NCBI GenBank assembly: GCA_949358305.1
Contig: OX442324.1
Span: forward strand, 1,479,501 to 1,539,500
Origin: Strigamia acuminata
Taxonomy: Eukaryota; Arthropoda; Chilopoda; Geophilomorpha; Linotaeniidae
Length of the DNA stretch: 60,000 nucleotides
Direction: 5' to 3'
Positions 1-10,290 of the stretch are shown in pieces; position 1 is the stretch's first letter, and every line of letters starts with the position of its first letter. Made by a program: the position numbers and the translations under genes. The notes beneath the pieces were generated by a model. The model did not search any database. It was given only the letters and a program-made list of their open reading frames with translations, and was not told where the DNA came from.

Positions 1-1976
1 GTGAACCTACTCCGCCTGGAGAAGAGGAATGCATTCCTGAAGGTTCTCATTTAGGCCGAGGCGGTCTATTATTTTGTCAAGATCACGGTTTGAACCCAAA
101 CCAATTTAGATCTTTGACCGAAGTGTTAGATTTTGTACACGCGCCTCGTGCTACGTCGGAGCAATCTCATTCCCCAGCCAGCCAAAGATTAAATAATTTT
201 AGTCCCACTCCTTCGACGCCTATTTCTAGATATAGAAATAAAAATGCACAACCTCCTCGTCAAGATCAGTCGAATTTGACACCAGGAGATTTTAATCGTG
301 CCTTCCAACAACGATTACGAGCGAATAACTTCGCTCGCAACCAACAAAGAGGATTTACAAATCCAGAGAACTTTGAGAATACGTTCAACAGAGCGAATTT
401 GGGTCCGCCTAATATGGCCAACCCTAATCCAAGTTTTCCAAACGGATCAAATAGTTGTCTGAATCTCGCTGGAAATTTGAACTCAAATTCAGGTGTGACG
501 AGAGGTCCAAACCGCCGTTTTGACCCAAATTCTAGATTTGCAAACAATTCTAGTCCGGCACCTAACATACAAAGGGGTCACCCAGTTCCTCCGAACTCGA
601 ACAACACAAATAATCCGAATTTTGGTAATCAAGAAAGTTCGAACAATCGTCCGAATTTTGACAATCAGGGTAATTCTTATAATCATTCAAATTATAGGAA
701 CCAAGGTAATTCGAATAACCATTCGAACTTTGGTAACCACGGTAGGTCAAATCAAGGAAGGTCGAATAATTTCAACCCTAATAGTGGTGGCTCAAGTCAA
801 AATAACTCGAGTCAACCAAACAATGGCGGATCGTCAAAAGACAATTCGCGCCCCCCCAGTAGCTTTGGAATGACGGCTGATGACCTCGCGTCAATTGCCA
901 CGACCATGCACAAGTTGATGCAGGCAGGAAAAAGTTCCGCCACTGTCCCTCAAACTAACTGTTTGAAACCACCAGATATCCCTGTATTCTCCGGAAAAGC
1001 AGAAGAAAGCGAACGCTTTCTCAATATTGTAAAAAATGTCGCTTTCCTGCGAAACATGTCACTCGATGACATGCTCGTTAAAGGCGTGGCCGGTTATTTA
1101 ACCGAGCAAGCGCATGGTTGGTTTCATGAACGGAGAGAAGATTTCATATCTTGGGAAGTATTTGAACAGGCGTTCAAAGAACGGTTTGTAGCCACTCGAC
1201 AAGAGCGGACGAACCAACTAACTAAGTTGAAACAACTGGAAACAGAAAGTCTTTACAACTTTATGCACAAATATTACCAGTTATGGATATTACAAGACAG
1301 TCTTGATGCAAAAGGAGCCGGTTGTCTTTTTATCGGGAGTGTAACTCCTGCTAATGATTTGCTTTTGCATACGCAAGGCATAGCGGAACTGCCTCTGACA
1401 GAGATTTATACCGTTATAACTAAAAATAAAGGCTTGTACAGTCGTACAGCTAATGGAGCAAGGGAAAATATTTCCAATCCAGTCGTTTTCCCACCTCGAA
1501 AAACGGACACACGTCCTCAGTCGAAGACAAATGCTAAATCTTTAACTTTGGATTCACAAGAACAACTTAATATTTGTGAAGAAGAGTTACCTGAGGAATG
1601 CGAAGCTGTCTATTTAATAAATGGAGCAGTAGATCAGACCAGACGTGGTCAATTAGTTTGTTACCACTGTAAGAAACCAGGACACATGCGTCGAGAATGT
1701 CCAGATTTAAAACCACGTGCAAATTTCAACTCTGAAGAGTTGCAAAAACGAAGTACGCCGGATTCCCCGACTGTGGATCCTACTTCTAAACGACCTAATA
1801 ATAGGTGGATAACTCAAGAAGTGTTGGATGCAACACTAGATGCTAAACTTGATGCGAAATTAAATACTTTTGAAAATAAGTTACAAACTTCGCTGACTAA
1901 CTCGTTGGCAGAAATGGTCAAGACTTTGATCAAACCCGAATCTGCTGATTCAAGTGCGACTAGTTCAAAAAACTAG
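1..1976 (+). CDS. gag: Gypsy-1 Gag, N-terminus outside window
   Basis: Structural polyprotein of a Ty3/gypsy element. The frame is open from base 3, so the true start is upstream; the first in-frame non-AUG codon at 90 is not a credible start. Numbering from base 90, residues about 10-260 are a disordered Asn/Gln/Ser/Pro-rich region with loose repeats of the type N-x-G-N-S. Residues about 295-460 look like a capsid-type domain (PVFSGKAEESERFL, then a W-F-x-R block). A CCHC zinc knuckle, CYHCKKPGHMRREC, starts at residue 524, followed by an acidic/basic tail ending SSKN. The stop TAG directly follows a slippery heptamer, so Gag-Pol is probably made by -1 frameshifting. An Asn-rich N-terminal arm of this length is unusual for Gag. 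Confidence 0.9.
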   Translation, partial: EPTPPGEEECIPEGSHLGRGGLLFCQDHGLNPNQFRSLTEVLDFVHAPRATSEQSHSPASQRLNNFSPTPSTPISRYRNKNAQPPRQDQSNLTPGDFNRAFQQRLRANNFARNQQRGFTNPENFENTFNRANLGPPNMANPNPSFPNGSNSCLNLAGNLNSNSGVTRGPNRRFDPNSRFANNSSPAPNIQRGHPVPPNSNNTNNPNFGNQESSNNRPNFDNQGNSYNHSNYRNQGNSNNHSNFGNHGRSNQGRSNNFNPNSGGSSQNNSSQPNNGGSSKDNSRPPSSFGMTADDLASIATTMHKLMQAGKSSATVPQTNCLKPPDIPVFSGKAEESERFLNIVKNVAFLRNMSLDDMLVKGVAGYLTEQAHGWFHERREDFISWEVFEQAFKERFVATRQERTNQLTKLKQLETESLYNFMHKYYQLWILQDSLDAKGAGCLFIGSVTPANDLLLHTQGIAELPLTEIYTVITKNKGLYSRTANGARENISNPVVFPPRKTDTRPQSKTNAKSLTLDSQEQLNICEEELPEECEAVYLINGAVDQTRRGQLVCYHCKKPGHMRRECPDLKPRANFNSEELQKRSTPDSPTVDPTSKRPNNRWITQEVLDATLDAKLDAKLNTFENKLQTSLTNSLAEMVKTLIKPESADSSATSSKN

Positions 1977-2007
1977 GTCCGGGGGACGAAGGTTTATTCC
2001 ATCCCCC
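1967..2007 (+). promoter_or_regulatory. -1 programmed ribosomal frameshift signal, gag-pol of Gypsy-1
   Basis: The heptamer A AAA AAC (1967-1973) is in the correct gag phase (TCA AAA AAC TAG). It is followed by a 7-nt spacer and a hairpin whose arms GGGGGA (1981-1986) and TCCCCC (2002-2007) are perfectly complementary. Slipping back one base enters the pol frame, which is open from 1970 through the pol ATG at 2042. This is the canonical layout of retroviral -1 sites; function is inferred. Confidence 0.85.
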
Positions 2008-2041
2008 AGAAGTAGCTAATGCTGCGTCGGAATCTTTATTT

Positions 2042-5000
2042 ATGGATGTAGACACAACTTGTCTTGAAATAGCCACTAGTCATAGTGGCGGAGTAGAGGA
2101 AAATCTGCAAGAAATGACAGAACAATTAAAAAATCTGACATTATTTCCACACAAGTGCTACACGAAGAAATTCTGTAGACTCCGCCGACTCAACAGAGTC
2201 ATAGGTGGTAATAATTTGCACAATATTACTTTAGGTAATAATAAAGACGATCCTCGAATGAAGATCACAATTGGTGGACTCACCTACAATGCGCTCATGG
2301 ATACAGGAGCATCTCAATGTTACATTGGGGAACAACTCTTGTCTGAAACTCAGGCTTTGCCAGAATTTTTGCAAGAGGCCCCCAGAAACATGTTGGTTAA
2401 CGCTGTAGGCGTAGCACACAAGCCTGTCGGACAAATAACTTTGTGCGTGCAATGGGCTGATGAACTTACACCAATGAATTTCATCGTTTTAGCAAAACGA
2501 GTTTGTGGCTTGATACTTGGTCACAATTTCATGCGCAGACAGAAAATTAGTCCGCATCCACATTTACAAGAGTTCTCTTGTGCAGATAAACCTAATTGGT
2601 TCGCTCCTTATGAATCGGAAGAAGCCAATTTGGCCCTCGCCCCGTTGAATCGAATTACTTTCGATTATTTAGAACTATCGTCCACTCTCAACTCAATTGA
2701 GTTAACAGACACTCCTGTGTTGACTTGGGATGAGAAATTAGTTGAGGAGAGCGACTGCACTCCGGAACAAAGACTAGCACTTCGCGAAGTGGTTAACTCG
2801 ATACCGAATGTATTTCGTGATCAAGTTGGGTGCACTAACGTGACCCAACATCGTATTAAGTTCAAAGAAGGGCATTCATTGCCCAAAATGCAGTATAGAA
2901 TGTACAACCCGGCCAAGAGAGCCATTATGACCAAACTTACTGCAGAACTTGAACAGGATGGACTTATTGAAAAGGCCAAAGGGCCATTTATAAGTCATCC
3001 AGTCATCGTTGCGAAGCCTGACGGCTCGTATAGGATGTGCATTGACTACCGGTGGCTAAATGCCATCACTGAAGTCGAAGTAATACAAATGCCAAGTATT
3101 GACCTTTTGTTGCATAATACTGGTCCGGCAAAGTATTTTACGTCTATTGACCTTGTCAAAGGTTACTACCAAGTCGAAATGTGTAAGGAAGATCGTCCAA
3201 AAACGGCGTTTTACACGCCAAACGGCCCTTATCAATTTGTGCGAATGCCGTTCGGCCTTTGCAATGCGCCTTGTACTTTCCAGCGTCTGATGGAAGGCAT
3301 TTTAGGCTCAGCTTTACAAGACTACGCGTTAGTTTATTTGGATGACGTAATTGTGTATTCAGATAATTGGGATGATCGTCTCAAACATGTTCGAGATGTT
3401 TTGGAAAGGCTTAACCAAGCCAACATGACAATAAATAAAGCGAAATCTCGTTTTGGGCGTACAGAATTAAAATTCTTGGGCCACTGGATTAAACCCGAAG
3501 GTCTCTTCGGTGATCCCGATAAAATATCGGCGATCATGAAATTTCCCACCCCCACGTGTGCTAAAGACATTCAGCGCTTTCACGGCATGACTAACTTCTT
3601 CAGGAAGTTTGTTCCAAATCACGGAACTATTGCCGCGCCATACACACGTATGATGAATGAGAAAACTCCATTTGAATGGGGAGATGAGCAGACAGAAGCT
3701 TTTAATAAAATTAAAGAGCTACTTTGTGGTGACAATTGTCTACACAAACCAGATATGACTTTACCATTTGTTGTCATGACTGACGCTTCACATGAAGGCT
3801 TAGGAGCTGTCCTTTGCCAAGACGTCGATATATTCGATGAAAAGAAGCAGAAAAACATTTCTGTACCCAGACCTGTAGCTTATGCAAGCAGAGTTTTACG
3901 TGGAGCGGAGAAGCGTTATACAACGCCGGAACTCGAATGTCTCGCAGTCGTGTGGGCTATTGATCGATTTAAACCATATCTCGAATATGGTACATTCACT
4001 TTAGAGTCAGATGCAGAAGCACTGAAATGGTTGATGCGAACGCCTGAACCATCTGGGAAATTTGGCCGATGGGCCTTAAGAATCCAATGTGGAAATTTTA
4101 AAATTGTTTTTCGAAAAGGTGCTGCTAACCAAGTTGCAGATGCACTTTCTAGAGCCCCACTAACAGAGGAAGACATTCCTCTTCGTGATCATGTGGAACC
4201 TGTTGAAATTAAACAATACTGGCCTGAGTGGGACGGAAATCCTTCTGTTTCATTAAATCGTGCCCCAGAGAAACGAGAATATTTGGCTAGTGTACGTTCC
4301 TATTTTTCAGAAAATTCTAAAGAATGTTCTGAAGAAAAGGAGGGGGAGGAAGTACAAGAAACCTTGTACAGTGCGTTGACTGAAGTACTTAAAGAAGTCC
4401 CTCCTACAAGGAGAGAAATAATAGATGCTCAGTTACTAGATATTGAATGCAAACGCATTCGAGAATATTTATTGAATGACAAGGTTGTTGGGATACCACA
4501 ATCCGAAATAAAAGAATGGAAAAACAAAGTCAAAAACTATTGTTTAGACAGAAAAGAAAAAGATGGTGATCAAATGATCATCTATTTTAACCCTTCGTTC
4601 GAAGAGGAATTAAATGATTCGGGAAACGGCTTTAAAGCCGTTGTACCCAGTTCACTCGTAAAACGAGTACTCTTCGCTTGTCATGGCCACCCCCTAAGCG
4701 GTCACGCTGGGATGAGTAAGACGTTGGAGAAAACACGTTTAATATATTTCTGGCCTGGTATGAGTAGAAGTGTCAGGAACTACGTCAAAAGCTGCACGCA
4801 CTGTGCTCAGTACAAACCTATTCAACAGAAAAGGCACGCAGCTCCGTACACACCACACAACATGACCAATCCTTGGGAATGCATTAGTATGGACTTGATG
4901 GGCCCAAAACCCGCGGGAAGGTCCCAAAACCAATATATTCTTGTCATTATTGACAATTGTACCAAATTCGTTGAAATTAAGGCTTTGACAAAAGCCACGA

Positions 5001-6172
5001 GCGCTAACTGCGTTCAAGAATTAAGATCTGTTACAAACAGATGGGGACACCCCAAAAAGATTGTGAGCGATAACGGAAAACAATTTGTTTCCGATATTTA
5101 CAATGAGTATTGCGATATGTACAACATTCGCCCGTCTCATACAAGCACGTATCATGCCCAGGCGAACCCGACAGAGCGAGCCAATAGAGATATAAAGACG
5201 ATGCTGGCTGTGTACACAGATGTGCACACGCAATGGCCACGATATTTAGATGAATTCGCGTTCGCGATGAGAAATAATGTCTCAGCGGCAACGGGCTCAA
5301 GCCCGATGTTACTGAACACGGGACGAATCGTAACATTACCTTTCGACCCAAGGATTATTAAACATGCCAATCCATTTGACAAAGAAAATCCAGAAAAATA
5401 TGTCAGAGTACTATTGGATGTATTGCGCAGATCGCATCAAGAGATGCATCGCAGAATTCAATTGAATTTTGAACGACATAGGAAAATACACGAACAAAAG
5501 TTCGTAATTACGGAGTTTGAAGTTGGAGATTTAGTTTGGAAACAAACTCACATTCTCTCGTGCGCAGATAAAAATATTTCTGCTGGTTTCGCAGAGAAGA
5601 GAGATGGTCCGTGGGAAATTACTAAAGTACTTCCTGGAGGAGCGTATAAATTACGCAAATTAGCTGATGGTTCGATTGAAAAATCAGTAAATATTAAAGC
5701 GTTGTACCCCTATACGCCCTCATACCCGATTGAGACTTGGAAAGTAGGACAAAAGTCCGCCTCTTACTCGCCTCAAGAAAATCCTAAATGGATGGACGAA
5801 AGTAATCAACTTCCGGATGCTGAAGAAATGGAATTAATTCCTGAAACTTCTTCAGAAATTCCAATGGAATTATCCGACTCAACTTCGGTGCAAATTGACA
5901 AATCTGCACCCATTAAGTCTAAACATAGACATAGACAACGATTAACTGCTATAGAAAAGAAAGCGGCGTTGAAAAGAGGTGAAACTCCAAAGAAACCACC
6001 TCGAAAACCCCGCAAACCCCAACCGGTAGTTCCGCGAACTAGCCTTCGTCCTCGACGAGAGCGAAGGCCGAATCCTAAATATGCAGATGAAAATTTCGTG
6101 CGAAACATCACTGCAGTATTTAAAAAACCATACCAACAACGAGGAAAAGCCTCAAAGTTCTGTTGGAATTGA
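2042..6172 (+). CDS. pol: Gypsy-1 Pol (protease, RT, RNase H, integrase)
   Basis: Ty3/gypsy Pol of 1376 residues from the ATG; the frame is open back to 1970, so it is probably made as Gag-Pol by frameshift. The aspartic protease motif DTGA starts at residue 87. RT carries YLDD at 432-435. RNase H follows (TDASHEGLGAVL and a C-terminal ADALSRAP). The integrase zinc domain (HGHPLSGHAG... CTHC) precedes the core triad D951, D1010 and E1045 (58 and 34 residues between). A GPY/F-like module (DGPWEI) and a basic Arg/Pro/Lys-rich tail end the protein. All catalytic residues are present and there are no internal stops, so the enzyme set may be functional. Confidence 0.95.
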   Translation: MDVDTTCLEIATSHSGGVEENLQEMTEQLKNLTLFPHKCYTKKFCRLRRLNRVIGGNNLHNITLGNNKDDPRMKITIGGLTYNALMDTGASQCYIGEQLLSETQALPEFLQEAPRNMLVNAVGVAHKPVGQITLCVQWADELTPMNFIVLAKRVCGLILGHNFMRRQKISPHPHLQEFSCADKPNWFAPYESEEANLALAPLNRITFDYLELSSTLNSIELTDTPVLTWDEKLVEESDCTPEQRLALREVVNSIPNVFRDQVGCTNVTQHRIKFKEGHSLPKMQYRMYNPAKRAIMTKLTAELEQDGLIEKAKGPFISHPVIVAKPDGSYRMCIDYRWLNAITEVEVIQMPSIDLLLHNTGPAKYFTSIDLVKGYYQVEMCKEDRPKTAFYTPNGPYQFVRMPFGLCNAPCTFQRLMEGILGSALQDYALVYLDDVIVYSDNWDDRLKHVRDVLERLNQANMTINKAKSRFGRTELKFLGHWIKPEGLFGDPDKISAIMKFPTPTCAKDIQRFHGMTNFFRKFVPNHGTIAAPYTRMMNEKTPFEWGDEQTEAFNKIKELLCGDNCLHKPDMTLPFVVMTDASHEGLGAVLCQDVDIFDEKKQKNISVPRPVAYASRVLRGAEKRYTTPELECLAVVWAIDRFKPYLEYGTFTLESDAEALKWLMRTPEPSGKFGRWALRIQCGNFKIVFRKGAANQVADALSRAPLTEEDIPLRDHVEPVEIKQYWPEWDGNPSVSLNRAPEKREYLASVRSYFSENSKECSEEKEGEEVQETLYSALTEVLKEVPPTRREIIDAQLLDIECKRIREYLLNDKVVGIPQSEIKEWKNKVKNYCLDRKEKDGDQMIIYFNPSFEEELNDSGNGFKAVVPSSLVKRVLFACHGHPLSGHAGMSKTLEKTRLIYFWPGMSRSVRNYVKSCTHCAQYKPIQQKRHAAPYTPHNMTNPWECISMDLMGPKPAGRSQNQYILVIIDNCTKFVEIKALTKATSANCVQELRSVTNRWGHPKKIVSDNGKQFVSDIYNEYCDMYNIRPSHTSTYHAQANPTERANRDIKTMLAVYTDVHTQWPRYLDEFAFAMRNNVSAATGSSPMLLNTGRIVTLPFDPRIIKHANPFDKENPEKYVRVLLDVLRRSHQEMHRRIQLNFERHRKIHEQKFVITEFEVGDLVWKQTHILSCADKNISAGFAEKRDGPWEITKVLPGGAYKLRKLADGSIEKSVNIKALYPYTPSYPIETWKVGQKSASYSPQENPKWMDESNQLPDAEEMELIPETSSEIPMELSDSTSVQIDKSAPIKSKHRHRQRLTAIEKKAALKRGETPKKPPRKPRKPQPVVPRTSLRPRRERRPNPKYADENFVRNITAVFKKPYQQRGKASKFCWN

Positions 6173-6631
6173 TAAGTTTTATTTAAAACTTGGAGACAGT
6201 AATTATTTTACATGTCTAACAGGTGTAGTGATTGAAAATCTCAACACCGGGGGACACTTTGATATGAAGAGTATCGAAATTTATATTAAAATATGAATTT
6301 GTTGCGATAAGTTAAAATATTCGATAGAATATTTTATTATTTGGTCATATTTGTATGTATTTTAATTAAAATACAGAGAATTACTTTGAAAAGTGATAAT
6401 CTCGCCTCTTCACGAGGGTATGAGACTTACGAGGTGTGATTAAACCTCGAACCCGACAATTAATAGGGAATAAAATTCCCAGGGTTCATTGCACACAAAC
6501 ACTTCGTAACACACGTGGATATAAGTGACTTCGTCCCTTCGTCCCTCTTCATTTTTCGACTTCGGAAAAACTTCAGCGCTAATTTATTTAGCCGGTCTTC
6601 ACTTCAAACAAGGAAAGCTTCACTTCCGACA
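6173..6631 (+). other. Gypsy-1 pol-ORF3 spacer with TATA-like box
   Basis: Non-coding, AT-rich. It holds GATATAAG at about 6516-6523, which could be an internal TATA box for ORF3, and ends at a strong splice donor (A|GTAAGTAG at 6631/6632). A second polypurine-like string, CACCGGGGGA near 6245, matches the terminal tract near 9475. Internal promoter activity is inference. Confidence 0.4.
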
Positions 6632-7232
6632 GTAAGTAGTTTTCACATATATTCTTTGACCAAAGAATCGGAAAATTGTTCGCAACAATTGAAATATCGG
6701 CGTCCCGATAAAAGTTAAAAAATTCACGTGTATTATAAGCGTGAGTCGGCATTAAATCACTCTGGAAGTTTAGCTATTCAGTCGAATAGTTGGGTTAAAA
6801 TTAATAATGAATTATTAAGTTTTAAATATGTAGGCACTAATTATTTAAATCAAGTCGCGGTCGAGGCTTGCATAAATTATTTGGCGATGAATTTTCGATT
6901 TGAGATATTTATTAGACTAAGTATTAATTAATTAATACGAAAGTTATCTTGATATTTGAAAAGTGGGATTAAATAGTTTAAGGAAACTAAAAGGATTTTT
7001 CTTTTGAAAAATCAACAAGTTGCGATTTTTCGATGAAAATCTTTGCCGGCGAGTCCATTCTCGTGTCATAAACACAAGGGGAGTGTGACTCATTAGTGTC
7101 ACATGTTGAGGGTTATAAATAACTCGAGTTGTGTATTTTCATTGCGAACAATACGTTTTAATTCTTTGGACTCAAGGAATGACTATTTAGAGTGGAATTA
7201 TTTTTAATAAAATAATTTATTTGCGTCTGCAG
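6632..7232 (+). other. Predicted intron immediately upstream of Gypsy-1 ORF3
   Basis: The donor is GTAAGTAG at 6632. The acceptor is TTTGCGTCTGCAG ending at 7232, and the ORF3 ATG is the very next base. The interval is AT-rich and has no long ORF. Comparable donor-acceptor pairs precede ORF3 in Gypsy-2 and Gypsy-C, which supports the prediction. No transcript evidence is available. Confidence 0.55.
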
Positions 7233-8750
7233 ATGGGAAGCGGCAAACACCGTTCAAAACGGAGTCATCGACGACACCGTCATGAAAGCTCCAGCTCGTC
7301 CACCTCGTCTAGTGACGAGCAACGTCGTTCGGCCGAGCGCGCTTATATGAGGGCCCAACCGATACCGACGGCGCCCGCCTCGATGTACGCCCTGACGCCG
7401 TTGCAACTCGCAACGCTAAACTGGCTGAGCGTCCATCCGGACGGACTTCCGCTCGACTTAAATGCGATGATGCAGGCCCCATCCACATCTGCACAGCCAA
7501 CCATTTACGAGTCGGCGCAAATGGCCCCGCTGGCCCAGGTGGCGTATCCGCCCGCGAACGTTATCAACGTCCCGTTGGCCCCGCATTCACCCGAATTTCG
7601 GCCGCCAACTGCAAGCGTGGCGCCCACCATTGCCAACACGTCGAATGCGGCTGCACCGACTATGATGGGACAATCGGAGTCTGCTACGCATCTTCCTGCT
7701 GGTGCTGAGTCTTCTGCATCAGAATACGGATGGAATGAGCCGCCGCCGGGCGCTTTGCGTTATTCAGAGCCTGTTTCTCGCAACCGCGAGTACCAAGCGG
7801 CCAACAAGGCCAGAAAGAAGGACGAGAAGGCCCGCCTGCGCAAGGAGCAGTGCGAACGAGACATGGCAGCCGGAATACCTCACGATAACATCGTGACGGA
7901 CCAGGCCACGGAGACGATCTGCCCATTTTGCGTCGGCTGTGGGTGGTGCTGCGGTGCATCCGCAGGTTCTTCTCTAATGCGTTGTCCGAACTGTCGTGGA
8001 AGGAAAACGCGACCGCGTTCGGAGCCGTGGCGCAAGGAGGTTCAGCCCCACGTGGTGAAAGGCATTAAGCCTAACGAGAAGCGATGTTGGGCTCACTGCC
8101 CCAAGTGCCGACTATTTCTAAACAGCCGTGGCGAGGCCGTGTACATCGACCCGCGCTTCCTCACCTGGACCCGCGCTGAAGCCAACGCCGGCGTAAGAGT
8201 CGAACTCCTTCGACAATCACCGCCGCCGTCCGAGGACTCTGAAGTTTCTGCTGAAACTGTCCAGGCCGCCGACAGCGTTGGAAGCGAGGTCGTAGAAGAA
8301 ATCGTTCGACCGAGAACGATGTCGCGTGGACGAGGCTGTCTGACGCTCGACCGAGCGAGAGAAATTGCCAAGGTTCAACGAACCAATATCTTGGCACGAG
8401 GGCGAGCTCGTAAGCTTCAACAGGCCGTAGAAGCACCGTCCAAACCCGTGGAGGATCCTCCAGCGGCTGTAACCGACGTATCCAGCGCCCCTCCAGCGTC
8501 TAAGTCCGAGACTTCGGACGACGCTCAGTTTGAGGACGCCGAAGAGTTGCTTTCCGTCGTCGATTTCGTGGCGGAGTTGCTCGAGGATCTACCGTTTCCG
8601 CCTCCGAGTCCGGATGAAATTGAAGCTCCGGAGGAAGCTGTGTTTTCCGCCGTCTCGACAGAGGCGACTGAAGAATCTGATTTTCTGACTTCTGCCGAAG
8701 TCGAGAAAAAGGAGGAGAAAGATTCGACCGACGTCGAAAAGAAAGAGTAA
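7233..8750 (+). CDS. Gypsy-1 ORF3, zinc-ribbon/DnaJ-like Cys-motif protein of unknown function
   Basis: 505 residues from the ATG at 7233, which directly follows a splice acceptor; an upstream TTG at 7221 is in frame but unlikely as a start. The N-terminus is basic and Arg/His/Ser-rich (KHRSKRSHRRHRHESSSS), then a Pro/Ala-rich stretch. A charged Lys/Arg segment leads into C230PFCVGCG, a perfect CXXCXGXG unit, then C251PNCRGRK and C289PKC, giving three CXXC pairs. The C-terminal 120 residues are strongly acidic with Pro and Glu repeats. There is no transmembrane segment, so it is not an obvious envelope protein. It sits where env would be in an errantivirus. The Gypsy-2 ORF3 carries the same Cys units. 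Possible roles (nucleic-acid binding, chaperone-like) are inference only. Confidence 0.7.
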   Translation: MGSGKHRSKRSHRRHRHESSSSSTSSSDEQRRSAERAYMRAQPIPTAPASMYALTPLQLATLNWLSVHPDGLPLDLNAMMQAPSTSAQPTIYESAQMAPLAQVAYPPANVINVPLAPHSPEFRPPTASVAPTIANTSNAAAPTMMGQSESATHLPAGAESSASEYGWNEPPPGALRYSEPVSRNREYQAANKARKKDEKARLRKEQCERDMAAGIPHDNIVTDQATETICPFCVGCGWCCGASAGSSLMRCPNCRGRKTRPRSEPWRKEVQPHVVKGIKPNEKRCWAHCPKCRLFLNSRGEAVYIDPRFLTWTRAEANAGVRVELLRQSPPPSEDSEVSAETVQAADSVGSEVVEEIVRPRTMSRGRGCLTLDRAREIAKVQRTNILARGRARKLQQAVEAPSKPVEDPPAAVTDVSSAPPASKSETSDDAQFEDAEELLSVVDFVAELLEDLPFPPPSPDEIEAPEEAVFSAVSTEATEESDFLTSAEVEKKEEKDSTDVEKKE

Positions 8751-9474
8751 AAGGGACAAATTAACATTCGTTATTTTCCGAGTGGATATTTTTGACTAAA
8801 AATAATCCAAGTGTTTTGTTGTGTTTTTTGCAATTAAGAAATATTCTCATGAGTGTTGTGTTTGTTTGGTTTCAAGATCTTGAACTAATTATTTAAATAT
8901 TCATAAGAATATAGTTTGATTTAAAATTAAATTCAATTTAATTTGTTTTGTTTTCCGAATTCAATTTGGTTGTTATTTTGAACTAATCATATTAATATAT
9001 GTTTATTTGCAAATTTCATAATTATTTGTGGAAACTTTGTGTTTATTTTGCTTTGATCGAAGCGTTAAAGAATTTCAAGTTGAAATTCGTTAATTTTTTT
9101 ATGACATTCGTAATAAAGAATTAGTAGTTTAGATTTTCGATAAATAAAGTTTTGCATAAATTTATTTTTATTGACTATCTTGTTGATTAATAAACTATGA
9201 ATAAGTTTATTTGACGGAGAAATAAAATTTCTATCGAAATTTGTATGTTCTCGAACATGTATCCATGTTCGGACGAGTTCATTTGCGTCGCTTAGCAACC
9301 GGGAGTTGCGCAGTGCAGAGAAGCCGATTAGTCTAATCGGGTAACAAAGTTTCTGAAAGAAATAACATGATTAAGTTAATAAAATACTTACCAAGTGGAT
9401 TAATTCGATAGAATTAGGTGAACATTCTTATCCATTAAGAATGACAATCGAGAGTTAGTAAACTCTATGCTTGT
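8751..9474 (+). other. Gypsy-1 3' untranslated region, AT-rich
   Basis: About 720 bases of AT-rich sequence between the ORF3 stop and the polypurine tract. Short ORFs on either strand look like chance. No further gene was found. Confidence 0.6.
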
Positions 9475-9486
9475 CACCGGGGGATG
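9475..9486 (+). promoter_or_regulatory. Polypurine tract of Gypsy-1
   Basis: CACCGGGGGATG directly precedes the TGTGATGATT that opens the LTR. This is the expected plus-strand primer position. Confidence 0.6.
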
Positions 9487-9804
9487 TGTGATGATTACAA
9501 ATCGATAGTTATCAATGTTCACCATAGATGGCGCTGTTTAACCAACGCGCGTATTTCAAACTCGGTTAAAACTAAAAAGTGTGATAAATAATTATTTAAG
9601 ACACGGTGAATAAAATATAACTATTTTATTCAATGAATTAAGTATTAATTACTTGATGATGTTGATTCCATCGAATCAATATCCACATTACTTACCTGTC
9701 GAAGGGAACCAATTGGACCCTTCCGGACCCCAACTGGGCCCATCTGGACATAGTCATATATTAGGTCCGGACTAGTGACCCACGAATCCGCCGATTCGTA
9801 CGCT

Positions 9805-9846
9805 GATTGGCTGTCGCCAATCTGGTAGTTCTACAGAACTATATAA
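9805..9846 (+). promoter_or_regulatory. LTR promoter: inverted CCAAT boxes plus TATA box
   Basis: GATTGGC (9805-9811) and GCCAATC (9816-9822) form a palindrome of CCAAT boxes. TATATAA follows at 9840-9846. The start site should lie about 30 bp downstream, near 9870. Confidence 0.6.
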
Positions 9847-10290
9847 GCTCCAGTTTCTCACTCTCCCACGCCCTGGCTTGATAACTGAACTTGTATATTG
9901 TCTGTAGTTGAATTGTTATCGTTTGATTTCATTATTCTCTATCGACACATCAGGCCACCTCAGCTCTCCACAGATAGTATTCATTACTATCTGTTATTGT
10001 TGTTGTAAGGCCTTTTCGGGAAGGCCAACTCCGGTAATAGACATGCATTCGCATGAAATGGCCCCGTAACGTTAGCCAGCTGTTCTACGGGACAGTAGGA
10101 CTTCGTACGGTGGCTTAATATAACGGTCGTATACAGTACGACCTTGCTAAATGAAAGTAGGTCCCTCAGCTAACTGGCCACAGTCCGCTGCAGGATGGTT
10201 GTTGTAAACAGCCCACGCAGGTTCCCGTCTTTCTACGATTGGTCCTTCCGCTCGTTAAAAGTCGGTAAAGGCTTAATGCACAGGTAACAC

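Noticed and set aside
7233-8750. ORF3 of Gypsy-1 as a retroviral envelope
   Set aside because: No signal peptide, no transmembrane segment and no furin site; the Cys motifs are intracellular zinc types.
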